Below, in pieces: positions 44,272 to 52,898 of a stretch of 64,000 nucleotides of DNA. This DNA comes from Victivallaceae bacterium. Its GTDB lineage: Bacteria > Verrucomicrobiota > Lentisphaeria > Victivallales > Victivallaceae. The stretch spans positions 1 to 64,000 of the forward strand of contig JAKIUY010000003.1 of the NCBI GenBank assembly GCA_021647315.1, written 5' to 3'. The position numbers and the translations under genes are program-made. The notes under the pieces were generated by a model, which saw nothing but the letters and a program-made list of their open reading frames with translations, had not been told where the DNA came from and made no database searches. The stretch's first letter is position 1, and the number at the start of each line of letters is the position of its first letter.

Positions 44272-45708
44272 ATGAAAGCTTTTATTATAAAATTTTTAAC
44301 TTTACTTATTACGCTGATCTGTGCGATTGGAGCGTTGATCTGGTGGCTCGGACGGCCTCCGTCTGCGGTGATTGCCAGTATGCCGGGAATGGACAATGTT
44401 CCGCCCGGAGCCCGCAATCGGATAGAAAAAATAGCTATCGGTGAATTTTTTAAACGCTTTGATAATGAATATGATAAATCACTGACCGGTGAATGGCCCC
44501 GTTTTCGCGGCAAAGACTTTTCAAATATCTCCCGGGACGGGATTAAACTGTTGGATCGCTGGCCAAAAAAAGGACCGCAAGTCATCTGGCGTAAAAAACT
44601 TGGCGAGGGACATGCCGCACCAGTTATTTATCAGGGGAAGGTCTATGTGCTTGATTATCTTGAGGATGAGCAGGCCGACGCGCTGCGTTGTTTTTCGCTG
44701 CGTGACGGGCATGAACTCTGGCGGCGCTGGTATAAGATAAAGGTCAAACGCAATCATGGGCGTTCACGGACAATTCCGGCGGTAACCGCTGATTATGTGG
44801 TGACGATGGGCCCGAAATGCCAGGTCATGTGCGTACGGACCGATAGCGGTGAATTGCTCTGGGGCAAGGATTTAGTGCGGGAATACGGGACTGAAGTGCC
44901 GCAGTGGTATACCGGTCAGTGTCCGTTGATTGACGGTTCAACGGTGGTGCTTGCTCCCGGCGGCAAGGATGCTTTGTTGATAGGAGTGAACGCAGTCGAT
45001 GGCAAGGTATTGTGGCAGACGCCCAACCCCGACGGGTGGAATATGTCACATGCTTCGATTATGCCAATGACGTTAAACGGTCGCCGTATGTATGTTTACA
45101 GTTCGCTCGGTGGCGTAGTCGGAGTCTCCGCTGAACTCGCAGATCGGGGCAAAGTATTGTGGAAAATGTCAAAATGGGCGCCGTCAGTAATCGCTCCGTC
45201 GCCGGTAATTATGGATAACGGTCTGATCTTTCTTACCGCCGGTTACGGTGCGGGCAGTATGACGATCCGGGTATCGTATCAGAATGGTAAATATAAAGTG
45301 GAGGAACTTAACCGTTACCGTCCCCGTCAAGGGTTGGCGTTGGAACAACAGTCGGCAATCTGGAGTGCTGGGATATTGTGGGGCATCATGCCCAAAGATG
45401 CGGGGGCACGGCGAATGTTGTTTGTCGGTTGCGACCCGAACAATGTGGCAGAATTCAAAATTACCGGTCCGCGGGAGTTGCGCTTTGGCCTGGGCCCGTT
45501 CATCAAAGCAGACGGTAAATTTTACATTCTGGATGATCGCGGAACGCTGACGATGATTAAAATATCCGGCGATAAATGTAATATTCTCGGCCGTAGCAGG
45601 GTGCTTAACGGTCATGATGCCTGGGGGCCGATTGCGCTAGCTGATGGTTACATGCTGGTGCGTGATTCAACATCAATGGCTTGTCTTAACTTGAGAGGTG
45701 AAAAATGA
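44272..45708 (+). CDS. Membrane-anchored PQQ-like beta-propeller protein
   Basis: A 478-residue protein with one N-terminal membrane helix (about residues 3-25) and the rest presumably periplasmic. Blades show the outer-propeller tryptophan pattern: WPRFRGKDFSNIS, PQVIWRKKLGEGHAAPVIYQ, DALRCFSLRDGHELWRRWY, RTDSGELLWGKDL, VNAVDGKVLWQTP and GKFYILDDRGTLTMIKISG. No CxxCH heme site. Similar folds serve in quinoprotein dehydrogenases and BamB, but PQQ binding is not shown. It overlaps the next gene by 4 bases (ATGA), first in a nine-gene operon. Confidence 0.82.
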   Translation: MKAFIIKFLTLLITLICAIGALIWWLGRPPSAVIASMPGMDNVPPGARNRIEKIAIGEFFKRFDNEYDKSLTGEWPRFRGKDFSNISRDGIKLLDRWPKKGPQVIWRKKLGEGHAAPVIYQGKVYVLDYLEDEQADALRCFSLRDGHELWRRWYKIKVKRNHGRSRTIPAVTADYVVTMGPKCQVMCVRTDSGELLWGKDLVREYGTEVPQWYTGQCPLIDGSTVVLAPGGKDALLIGVNAVDGKVLWQTPNPDGWNMSHASIMPMTLNGRRMYVYSSLGGVVGVSAELADRGKVLWKMSKWAPSVIAPSPVIMDNGLIFLTAGYGAGSMTIRVSYQNGKYKVEELNRYRPRQGLALEQQSAIWSAGILWGIMPKDAGARRMLFVGCDPNNVAEFKITGPRELRFGLGPFIKADGKFYILDDRGTLTMIKISGDKCNILGRSRVLNGHDAWGPIALADGYMLVRDSTSMACLNLRGEK

Positions 45709-46763
45709 ATAAAAAATTGCGGAAAAATTTAATAATTGCGGCAGTATTGGCCGGGAATCTTGTTTTACTGGTCGCGGTTGTGATGTTCCTGTTAACTCCT
45801 GACGAAACCACCCAAAGTGATATCTCGATGCCGATAAGTGTCAAACCCCAGGACAAACCACGCGCCTGGCAGAAAATCAATACAATTAATATTTCAACTG
45901 AAACAGCTCATACCCTTGCAGTTAAAGCTGATGGAACACTGTTGGTCGGTGATGATGATGGCATTACGTTCTATGATATGAACGGGAAAAAACGGGTATC
46001 AATTGTTTTGCGGGGGGGGATTGTCGCTCTAACCTCAGATAAAGATATTATTTATGCCGCCCTGCCACGCCAGATTATAAAAATAGCTGGCAAAAAATTA
46101 ATAAAATGGCCCGAATTTGATTCACGCACCAGAATAACAGCATTAGCCATTACCTCTGGAACTACAGGTAAAACCCCGGAACCGCAGGCGTCTCGCCTGC
46201 AAAAAAGCCACAGACAAGACGCCTATGCTACTATGGCTGGGAATGCGGGCGTCCCGCCCGCAGTCTCATTCTTATTCATTGCCGACGCCGGTAACCGCAA
46301 AGTCTATTGTTATACTGTCGATGGCAGAAAAATCTGGGAGACTGGCGGCGTTGAAGGTGAAACTTTTATTATTCCTAGTCCATATTTTGATCTTGCACCC
46401 GATGGTAACGGTGGCATTTGGGTGGTTAATCCCGGACGTCACCGCGTTGAAAATTATTCTGCCACAGGAAAATTCAAGGCATTATGGGATCCGGTACCCG
46501 CAAAAACCATGTTGGGTTGTTGCAATCCGGCCTATTTGGGAGTACTTTCAGGAGACCGGTTTGTTACTTTGGAGAAAGGGCTTGTGCGTTCACGCCTGTT
46601 TGCCCCTTCAGGCAAAGTGATTAATAGTGTTGTACCTGAAAGTGATTTTGCTCAAGGTGTATTCAGGTATGATTTAGCGATATTACCGGGAGACAGGGTT
46701 GCCATTCTTGACGGCTTCGGGAACAAGATTGATATTTATGCCCGTAACAAAGGGCAGGAGTAG
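45705..46763 (+). CDS. Membrane-anchored NHL-like beta-propeller protein
   Basis: A 352-residue protein with one N-terminal membrane helix (about 8-30) and NHL-like blades (HTLAVKADGTLLVGDDDGIT, SFLFIADAGNRKVYCYTVDG, FDLAPDGNGGIWVVNPGRHR, GDRVAILDGFGNKIDIY). Between blades, residues about 152-186 come from a dispersed repeat (PEPQASRLQ..., RQDAYATMAG) inserted in frame, so the loop is lengthened. Overlaps its neighbours; second gene of the redox operon. Confidence 0.8.
   Translation: MNKKLRKNLIIAAVLAGNLVLLVAVVMFLLTPDETTQSDISMPISVKPQDKPRAWQKINTINISTETAHTLAVKADGTLLVGDDDGITFYDMNGKKRVSIVLRGGIVALTSDKDIIYAALPRQIIKIAGKKLIKWPEFDSRTRITALAITSGTTGKTPEPQASRLQKSHRQDAYATMAGNAGVPPAVSFLFIADAGNRKVYCYTVDGRKIWETGGVEGETFIIPSPYFDLAPDGNGGIWVVNPGRHRVENYSATGKFKALWDPVPAKTMLGCCNPAYLGVLSGDRFVTLEKGLVRSRLFAPSGKVINSVVPESDFAQGVFRYDLAILPGDRVAILDGFGNKIDIYARNKGQE
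46173..46270. repeat. Dispersed GCAGGCGTC repeat inside a coding sequence
   Basis: GGAACCGCAGGCGTCTCGCC then TGCAAAAAAGCCACAGACAAG, a GACGCCTATGCTACTATGGC middle, and GCGGGCGTCCCGCCCGCAG. It is in frame within the NHL protein. Related copies sit at 48835-48895 (end of the polyferredoxin gene) and 55229-55257 (after the last gene of the operon). Confidence 0.8.
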
Positions 46764-46765
46764 AT

Positions 46766-46993
46766 ATGAAACCAATATCAAGACGTGATTTTCTATTATC
46801 ATCACCGCGCTACCTGATAGCCGGAGCAATTGGTGGCGGTGCGTTCTGGCTGTTGCAGCGAGGTAAAGGAAACCCCCATACATGCAGTTCCAGTAATGGT
46901 TATTGCAAACAGTGTCCAAGTAAAAAATCATGCGGTCTGCCCGCTGCCATCTCATTCCGCAGGGTCACCGGTCGGAGGTCTGATAATGAGTGA
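46766..46993 (+). CDS. Small Tat-signal cysteine-rich protein
   Basis: A 75-residue protein. SRRDFLLSSPRYLIAGAIGG is a twin-arginine signal anchor, so it is probably exported folded. It is followed by CSSSNGYCKQCPSKKSC, four cysteines spaced C-x6-C-x2-C-x5-C, which could hold a 4Fe-4S cluster. It overlaps the ferredoxin gene by 8 bases and starts 2 bases after the propeller gene. No known family comes to mind; as part of the operon it may be the exported electron carrier. Confidence 0.75.
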   Translation: MKPISRRDFLLSSPRYLIAGAIGGGAFWLLQRGKGNPHTCSSSNGYCKQCPSKKSCGLPAAISFRRVTGRRSDNE

Positions 46994-47528
46994 AGAACAT
47001 GTTGATAAAAAACGGCGGACTTTTCTACGTTGGACTGCGTTTGCGGTGCTGGTGGCATGTTGCCTGCCATGGCTTAAACGCAAAAAACAACACGATACCG
47101 TCTGGCAGCTTGACCCGGAAAAATGTATTCAGTGCGGACGCTGTGCCACGGCTTGCGTTCTGATACCTTCAGCGGTTAAATGTGTTCATGCCTATGCGAT
47201 TTGCGGGTATTGTGACCTTTGCAGCGGTTATTATATCGAAAAACCGTCAAAATTGGATACCGCTGCGGAAAATCAGTTGTGTCCCACAGCCGCAATCAAA
47301 CGAACTTTTATTGAAGATCCCTATTTTGAATATACAATCATTGAAGAGCGTTGCATAGGTTGTGCTAAATGCGTAAAGGGCTGTGATGCTTTCGGGAATG
47401 GTTCATTGTTTATTCAGGTTCGGCATGATCGCTGTACAAATTGCAATAGCTGTGCGATTGCTGAAGTTTGTCCAGCCGGTGCTTTTAAACGGGTGCCGGT
47501 CAAACAGACCTATTTATTGAAAGGATAA
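46986..47528 (+). CDS. Membrane-anchored ferredoxin with multiple 4Fe-4S motifs
   Basis: About 180 residues starting at ATG 46986, inside the end of the previous gene (a longer upstream reading is a frame artefact). One hydrophobic segment (FLRWTAFAVLVACCLPWL) is preceded by KKRR, then cluster motifs CIQCGRCATAC, CGYCDLC, CIGCAKCVKGC and CTNCNSCAIAEVCPAG. The pattern is that of Tat- or Sec-anchored NapG/HcfB-type electron-transfer subunits. It would pass electrons between the polyferredoxin and periplasmic partners. Confidence 0.85.
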   Translation: MSEEHVDKKRRTFLRWTAFAVLVACCLPWLKRKKQHDTVWQLDPEKCIQCGRCATACVLIPSAVKCVHAYAICGYCDLCSGYYIEKPSKLDTAAENQLCPTAAIKRTFIEDPYFEYTIIEERCIGCAKCVKGCDAFGNGSLFIQVRHDRCTNCNSCAIAEVCPAGAFKRVPVKQTYLLKG

Positions 47529-47575
47529 AACTAAGTAGATTAGACGGGAACGCCTAGGTTACCTTGGAAAATTAT

Positions 47576-48904
47576 ATGACAAAATTATTTATAATAACCG
47601 TACTTTTTTTCAGCGGCATGCTGCTGATTGCGACAGAGTTCCGGTTTCCCAAACCGGAATTTACCTCCGGCTACGAGAGCCCGATTCTTCAACAGCCGTT
47701 GCCGACAGCTGAATGGATGCCCTATTTAGCACTGGGGCTTTTATTGCTGGTGATGATTCTGACCGGTTATGCGGTATATAAATGGCGTTCGCGCCGAATT
47801 CAGACAGTGCTGATTGTCTTTTCGCTGGCATTTTTCGGTTTTTTCCGTGAAGGCTGTGTCTGTGCCATCGGTTCTATTCAGAATGTGACGGCGGCACTGG
47901 CGGATGCGGGTTTTGCACTCTCATTGCCAGTACTTGGTTTCTTTGTATTGCCACTGCTTACAGCGCTCTTTTTCGGCCGCCTTTTCTGTGGCGCGGCCTG
48001 TCCAATGGGAGCGTTACAGGAATTGGTGCTGGTGCGGCCGTTGCGAGTCCCGAAAACCCTGGACCGGGTATTGCGCCTGATTCCACCATTATATCTTGGT
48101 GCAGCGGTGTTATTCGCTTTTTGCGGGCTTGGCTTTATTATCTGCTCATGGGATCCATTTGTCAGTTTATTCAGATTATCCGGGTCAGTTTTTATGTTGG
48201 GTGCCGGAGGATTTATTGTCATTTTAAGCATATTTATTGCGCGTCCATACTGTCGTTATATCTGTCCTTATGGTGTGTTGTTAAAAGCAGCAGCATTTTT
48301 TTCAGCGCGTCAGGTTTCGATCACGCCTGATGAATGTATAAAGTGCCGGCTGTGCGAACAGGCCTGTCCTTCAGATGTGATTATTCCGCCACGCCCGCGA
48401 AAATATTCTGAACCGGGCTTCGCGGCGGTACATCGTATTCAATGGCTGTTGGCGATTACACCCGGCATTATCGCAATTGGAATCATTGCCGGATACCTGT
48501 TGGCAAAACCAGCCACGGCATTGGACTCGCAGATTACTCTCTTACGCAATATCAAAGCCGGTAATGTAGAGAATGAAGCCGTCAGCGCGTTTTTAGCGAC
48601 CGGCACTCCGGTTAAAGATCTAGCTATTAGAGTACAACAGCGTAAATATAAGCTGAAAATTGGCTGGATGCTATTCGGAGCCTGGAGTGGACTGATAATT
48701 GCCGGTAGTTTAATCGCCGCCAGCCGTCGCCGCCGCAATCAGGACTTTATCCCTGACAGGATGAATTGTGTCTGCTGTTCGCGTTGCTACGCATATTGTC
48801 CCCGTGAATTAAAAATAAATAAGAATGGAACCACAGGTAACTCCCCGGAACCGCAGGCGTCCCGTCTGCAACCACGCCCTGGGAACGCAGTCGGGGGATG
48901 TTAG
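47576..48904 (+). CDS. NapH/NosR-like membrane polyferredoxin
   Basis: About 442 residues; ATG 47576 with GGAAAA upstream is preferred over an in-frame TTG at 47564. It has about six membrane helices, with CxxxCP motifs next to helices (FFREGCVCAIGSIQ, LFCGAACPMGALQEL, YCRYICPYGVLL) and two 4Fe-4S clusters (CIKCRLCEQACPSDVI and CVCCSRCYAYCPREL). This is the architecture of NapH and the C-terminal part of NosR, which move electrons across or out of the membrane. The last about 20 residues (SPEPQASRLQ) come from a dispersed repeat. Confidence 0.85.
   Translation: MTKLFIITVLFFSGMLLIATEFRFPKPEFTSGYESPILQQPLPTAEWMPYLALGLLLLVMILTGYAVYKWRSRRIQTVLIVFSLAFFGFFREGCVCAIGSIQNVTAALADAGFALSLPVLGFFVLPLLTALFFGRLFCGAACPMGALQELVLVRPLRVPKTLDRVLRLIPPLYLGAAVLFAFCGLGFIICSWDPFVSLFRLSGSVFMLGAGGFIVILSIFIARPYCRYICPYGVLLKAAAFFSARQVSITPDECIKCRLCEQACPSDVIIPPRPRKYSEPGFAAVHRIQWLLAITPGIIAIGIIAGYLLAKPATALDSQITLLRNIKAGNVENEAVSAFLATGTPVKDLAIRVQQRKYKLKIGWMLFGAWSGLIIAGSLIAASRRRRNQDFIPDRMNCVCCSRCYAYCPRELKINKNGTTGNSPEPQASRLQPRPGNAVGGC
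48835..48895. repeat. Dispersed GCAGGCGTC repeat at a gene end
   Basis: CACAGGTAACTCCCCGGAACCGCAGGCGTC continues with CCGTCTGCAACCACGCCC. It encodes the extra C-terminal residues of the polyferredoxin and runs up to the ATG of the next gene at 48898. A related copy is at 46173-46270. Confidence 0.75.
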
Positions 48905-50595
48905 TGAAAACTGAAAATAGAAAATTATTACGTCAGACGGTAACAATTGTGGCAAAAGTTACTGTGGTTTTTATGATTATTGTGGCGGTGATAATGGTTA
49001 TGCAATATATTCAGTTGAAAAAGATTTCACCTGAATCTTCAACATTGCTGCCCAGTCTCAGGACAGAATTGAGTGCGGATCGAAAAAATGATGTTCTGAG
49101 GACGCAAATCAGAGAACTTGATCTGTTAACTCGGCGGGCCTGGTTTACCGGTCAGAACCAACTCCGTACTGGCGGCTTACTGTTGCTTGGTGCTGGCGGG
49201 GTGTTGCTGGTCGCCTTTATTCTGCTTGGTTTGACCGCGAAAAAACGGGTTGATGAAAAATCATGTCTGGGCGTGACGGAACCCAAACGCACAGGGCTAC
49301 TCATAGCTCTGGCGTTAACCGGTGGCGGTCTGTTTATCGGCGCGCTGGCGGTGGCGTTTATTTATGATATTGGCAATGACGATAAAAAGATCGCAGTTCC
49401 GCTGCCGGAACGGAAAGTTTCAGCTGAAGAATTTTATGCTAACTGGCCCTGTTTTAGAGGCCCTGATGCCAGTGGTATTGCTCCGGGCCGAAAACTTTTT
49501 ACCGACTGGGATATTCCTTCCGGTCATAATCTGCTCTGGAAGGTGAAAGTGCCGCGTCAGGGATACAGTTCGCCGGTCGTCTGGAATGACAAACTGTTTG
49601 TTACTGGTGGCGATAAAAAAGAGCGGGAAATTTACTGTTATAATGCGAACAGCGGTGAACTGCTGTGGCGGCATAGTGCTTCCGGTATTTCCGGCAGCCC
49701 GGTAAAATTGCCGAAAGTAGCCGATGACACCGGATTTGCGGCTTCAACTCCGGCGACTGACGGGCAGCGTATTTTTGCCGCCTTTGCTACTGGAGATTTG
49801 GTCTGTGTTGATTTCGCAGGAAATCGCGTCTGGTCCAAGAATCTCGGAGTTCCTGAAAATCCCTACGGTTATTCCAGCTCACTTTTAACTACTCCGGATA
49901 AATTGATTGTTCAGTATGATGACGAACGCCGCCAGCTGCTTTTGGCTTTTGATTCCGCAACCGGCCGCGAACTCTGGCGCAAACAGCGCAAAGCGGTTAT
50001 TGCCTGGTCTTCTCCAATTAAAATTGAAGTAACCGGACGTAACCAGATCGTAATTCTGACCTGTGAATCAGTCGAGGGTTTTGACCTTGAAACTGGGGAA
50101 CAGCTTTGGCGCGAAGATTGTATGAGTGGTGAAGTCGCCACCTCAGCCACCTTTGCCGGTGGCCGGGTATTGGTTGCCAATGATAATGCGGTTGCGGCCG
50201 CGATTGATCCGATTAAGGGTGAAATTTTATGGGAAAATGATGAGATTGATCTGCCGGATGTTTCATCGCCGGTCGCATTCGGCAATATGATGTTTATTTT
50301 TACCAGCGGCGGTATCGCTGAATGTGTCAACGCGCAAACCGGTGAGCTGCTTTGGGAACATGAACTTGAAGATGGCTTTTACAATTCACCGTTGCTGGTC
50401 GGAGACCGGATTATTGTCATTGATAAAAAAGGCATAGCATTTATTATTAAGCCTGACGCAAAAAAATTCATGCTTGAACGCACCTGTAAGGTCGGCGAAA
50501 TGGTAGTTGCCACCCCGGCACCGGGTAATAACAGATTATGGATTCGCGGAGTTCAATATCTCTATTGTGTCGGTAAAAAGGAGCAGACCCCATGA
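48898..50595 (+). CDS. Membrane-anchored PQQ-like beta-propeller protein
   Basis: A 565-residue protein with three hydrophobic segments near the start (about 12-37, 90-112, 132-155), then a PQQ-like propeller (WPCFRGPDASGIAPG, LLWKVKVPRQGYSSPVVW, CYNANSGELLWRHS, DFAGNRVWSKNLGVPEN, LAFDSATGRELWRKQ, DPIKGEILWENDE, NAQTGELLWEHELED). It overlaps the polyferredoxin end and the NuoEF start (ATGA). The several helices suggest a closer tie to the membrane complex than the other propellers. Confidence 0.82.
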   Translation: MLVKTENRKLLRQTVTIVAKVTVVFMIIVAVIMVMQYIQLKKISPESSTLLPSLRTELSADRKNDVLRTQIRELDLLTRRAWFTGQNQLRTGGLLLLGAGGVLLVAFILLGLTAKKRVDEKSCLGVTEPKRTGLLIALALTGGGLFIGALAVAFIYDIGNDDKKIAVPLPERKVSAEEFYANWPCFRGPDASGIAPGRKLFTDWDIPSGHNLLWKVKVPRQGYSSPVVWNDKLFVTGGDKKEREIYCYNANSGELLWRHSASGISGSPVKLPKVADDTGFAASTPATDGQRIFAAFATGDLVCVDFAGNRVWSKNLGVPENPYGYSSSLLTTPDKLIVQYDDERRQLLLAFDSATGRELWRKQRKAVIAWSSPIKIEVTGRNQIVILTCESVEGFDLETGEQLWREDCMSGEVATSATFAGGRVLVANDNAVAAAIDPIKGEILWENDEIDLPDVSSPVAFGNMMFIFTSGGIAECVNAQTGELLWEHELEDGFYNSPLLVGDRIIVIDKKGIAFIIKPDAKKFMLERTCKVGEMVVATPAPGNNRLWIRGVQYLYCVGKKEQTP

Positions 50596-52898
50596 CTCCT
50601 GACCTACTGCGCAAAGAGTTGATTAAACTGGTTGATAAACATGGACGCTCACGACGTTCATTGATTCATCTGCTACAGGCAATTCAGCAGAAATACAACT
50701 ATTTATCACCTGAAATTTTGGCAATATTACCGGGGATAACTGAGGTTACACCGACTGAAATCACTTCAGTTGCCACATTCTATCACCGTTTCCGGTTGCG
50801 TCCGGCGGGACGGCATTCGATCCGGGTCTGTATCGGCACGGCTTGTCATGTCAAGGGTGCCGAAAGAGTTTACGAGGCGTTTCGCAATCATCTGAATATT
50901 CCGGAAGGCCAGGATACCGATGTGGACGGGCTGTTTACTGTCGAAAAAGTGGCCTGTCTGGGCTGTTGTATGCTGGCACCGGCGGTTCAGGTTGATGAGG
51001 TGATTTACGGTTGGGTCGAACCTGCCCGAGTCGATAATGTAATCCATGATTTTCTTGCCTCACGCCACGATCACGAAGCGGTTGATGCCGGAACCCCGCA
51101 AGCCGGGAGTGGTGATGCACGGTTGTGTCTCTGTTCAAGTTGTACCGCTTCCGGTGCCGGCGCGGTGTATGACGAATTACGCCGTTGCGCCGGAGAATTT
51201 AATCTTCCGGTTCGACCGCTGGAAGTTGGCTGTGACGGTATTTCGTATCGTTCACCGCTCCTGCGCATCAAGGATCGTAACGGGAATCAATTTAATTATG
51301 CATCTGTCGACCCGGACAGTGTCAGCGCAATTTTACTCCACCATTTTGCTCCACAGTCACTGATTAAAAAAGTCGCCGCCGGCTTTAACCGTTTTGCCGC
51401 TAAAGTTCTGGGCGATAATTCCAGAGTCTGGCGTTATCGGGTAACCGGTAAACGTGACGCGGAAGACAGTTCATATCTGGCTTCGCAAGTCAGAATTGCC
51501 ACGGAACATTGCGGGATGATTGATCCGTGCTGTATGGATCTGTACGTTAAACATAATGGCTTTGCCGGGTTAAAAAAGGCACTTGCCATGCCACCGCAGG
51601 CGGTGATTGATGAAATAAATTATTCAGGTCTGCGTGGCCGTGGCGGGGGTGGTTATCCGACCGGTAAAAAATGGCAGACGGTTGCTGACGCGACGGGGGG
51701 TCGCAAGTATCTGGTATGCAATGCGGATGAGGGTGATCCTGGAGCATTTATGGATCGTATGCTGTTGGAATCGTTTCCGTTCCGGATCCTTGAAGGGATG
51801 ATGATTGCCGCTCATGCCATTGGCGCTGAACAGGCTTTTATCTATGTGCGGGAGGAATATCCCCTGGCGGTCAAACGCATCCGTAAAGCGGTCGAGGATT
51901 GTCATCATGCCGATTATGAACTCAAAGTAGAGGTAGTTGAAGGGGCAGGTGCTTTTGTCTGCGGCGAGGAAACCGCGCTATTGGCCGCGCTTGACGGTCG
52001 TCGCGGGACTCCGAGTTTTCGTCCGCCCTATCCTTCGGAATGCGGGTTTGACGGTTGTCCGACGCTGATAAATAATGTTGAAACTTTTGCCGTAATTCCC
52101 TGGATTATGCGCCACGAATCGGATGCTTTTGCCGGACATGGCACTGACTTGAGTCGCGGGACCAAGACTTTTGCGTTGGCTGGAAAAATTCGCCGTGGTG
52201 GTCTGATTGAAGTGCCGATCGGCATGTCTCTGCGTCGGATCATTGATGAAATCGGGGGTGGCGTGCCGGACAACAGACGTTTGAAAGCAGTTCAGGTCGG
52301 CGGCCCCTCCGGTGGTTGTGTTCCGGCATCACACTGTGATCTGCCGGTTGATTATGAGGCATTGACTGAAACCGGTGCTATTATGGGATCAGGTGGTATG
52401 GTCGTGCTGGATGATGCTGATTGTATGGTTGACATTGCCCGCTATTTTCTCGCATTTACCGCACTGGAATCATGTGGCAAATGTACCTGTTGCCGGGTTG
52501 GAACCATAAAAATGCTGAAAATTCTTGAAGGTTTGTGTCATGGTCAGGGCAAAGCAGGGGATATTGAACGGCTTGAAGAGCTTGCCCAGCTGGTGCAGGC
52601 CGGTTCTATCTGCGGCCTGGGGCGCACCGCACCTAACCCGGTACTTTCTACGCTTAAATTTTTCAGGGAAGAATATGAGGCGCATCTGCAAGGTAGATGT
52701 CCGGCGGGAAAATGCCGTGAACTGATAACTTATACGATAACTGACCGGTGCATTGGCTGTTCGCAATGCGCCAGGGCTTGCGGAGCCGGGGCTATTGCTT
52801 TTACCCCGTGGGAAAAACATGTTATCGATCAGGAAAAATGTGAAAAATGCAATGCGTGTGTCGATATTTGTCCTGAACACGCAATCAAGGTGGAATAA
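50592..52898 (+). CDS. Fused NuoE-NuoF NADH-oxidising subunit
   Basis: A 768-residue fusion. Residues about 1-160: NuoE-like thioredoxin fold with 2Fe-2S ligands in CIGTACHVKG (about 80) and ACLGCCMLAP (about 122). About 175-260: a second thioredoxin-like 2Fe-2S segment (LCLCSSCTASG). About 330-670: NuoF with NADH-binding LRGRGGGGYPTGKKW, FMN-site CNADEGDPGAFMDRML and 4Fe-4S ESCGKCTCCRVGTIKM. C-terminus: two 4Fe-4S motifs (CIGCSQCARACGAG, CEKCNACVDICPEH). This layout matches HydB/HndC-type subunits of multimeric NAD(P)-linked iron-sulfur enzymes. Cytosolic, it would oxidise or reduce NAD(H). Confidence 0.92.
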   Translation: MTPDLLRKELIKLVDKHGRSRRSLIHLLQAIQQKYNYLSPEILAILPGITEVTPTEITSVATFYHRFRLRPAGRHSIRVCIGTACHVKGAERVYEAFRNHLNIPEGQDTDVDGLFTVEKVACLGCCMLAPAVQVDEVIYGWVEPARVDNVIHDFLASRHDHEAVDAGTPQAGSGDARLCLCSSCTASGAGAVYDELRRCAGEFNLPVRPLEVGCDGISYRSPLLRIKDRNGNQFNYASVDPDSVSAILLHHFAPQSLIKKVAAGFNRFAAKVLGDNSRVWRYRVTGKRDAEDSSYLASQVRIATEHCGMIDPCCMDLYVKHNGFAGLKKALAMPPQAVIDEINYSGLRGRGGGGYPTGKKWQTVADATGGRKYLVCNADEGDPGAFMDRMLLESFPFRILEGMMIAAHAIGAEQAFIYVREEYPLAVKRIRKAVEDCHHADYELKVEVVEGAGAFVCGEETALLAALDGRRGTPSFRPPYPSECGFDGCPTLINNVETFAVIPWIMRHESDAFAGHGTDLSRGTKTFALAGKIRRGGLIEVPIGMSLRRIIDEIGGGVPDNRRLKAVQVGGPSGGCVPASHCDLPVDYEALTETGAIMGSGGMVVLDDADCMVDIARYFLAFTALESCGKCTCCRVGTIKMLKILEGLCHGQGKAGDIERLEELAQLVQAGSICGLGRTAPNPVLSTLKFFREEYEAHLQGRCPAGKCRELITYTITDRCIGCSQCARACGAGAIAFTPWEKHVIDQEKCEKCNACVDICPEHAIKVE

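Noticed and set aside
46830-46985. Longer start for the membrane ferredoxin
   Set aside because: The reading from 46830 lies in another frame inside the Tat cysteine-rich gene; ATG 46986 gives a normal anchored ferredoxin and the usual overlap.
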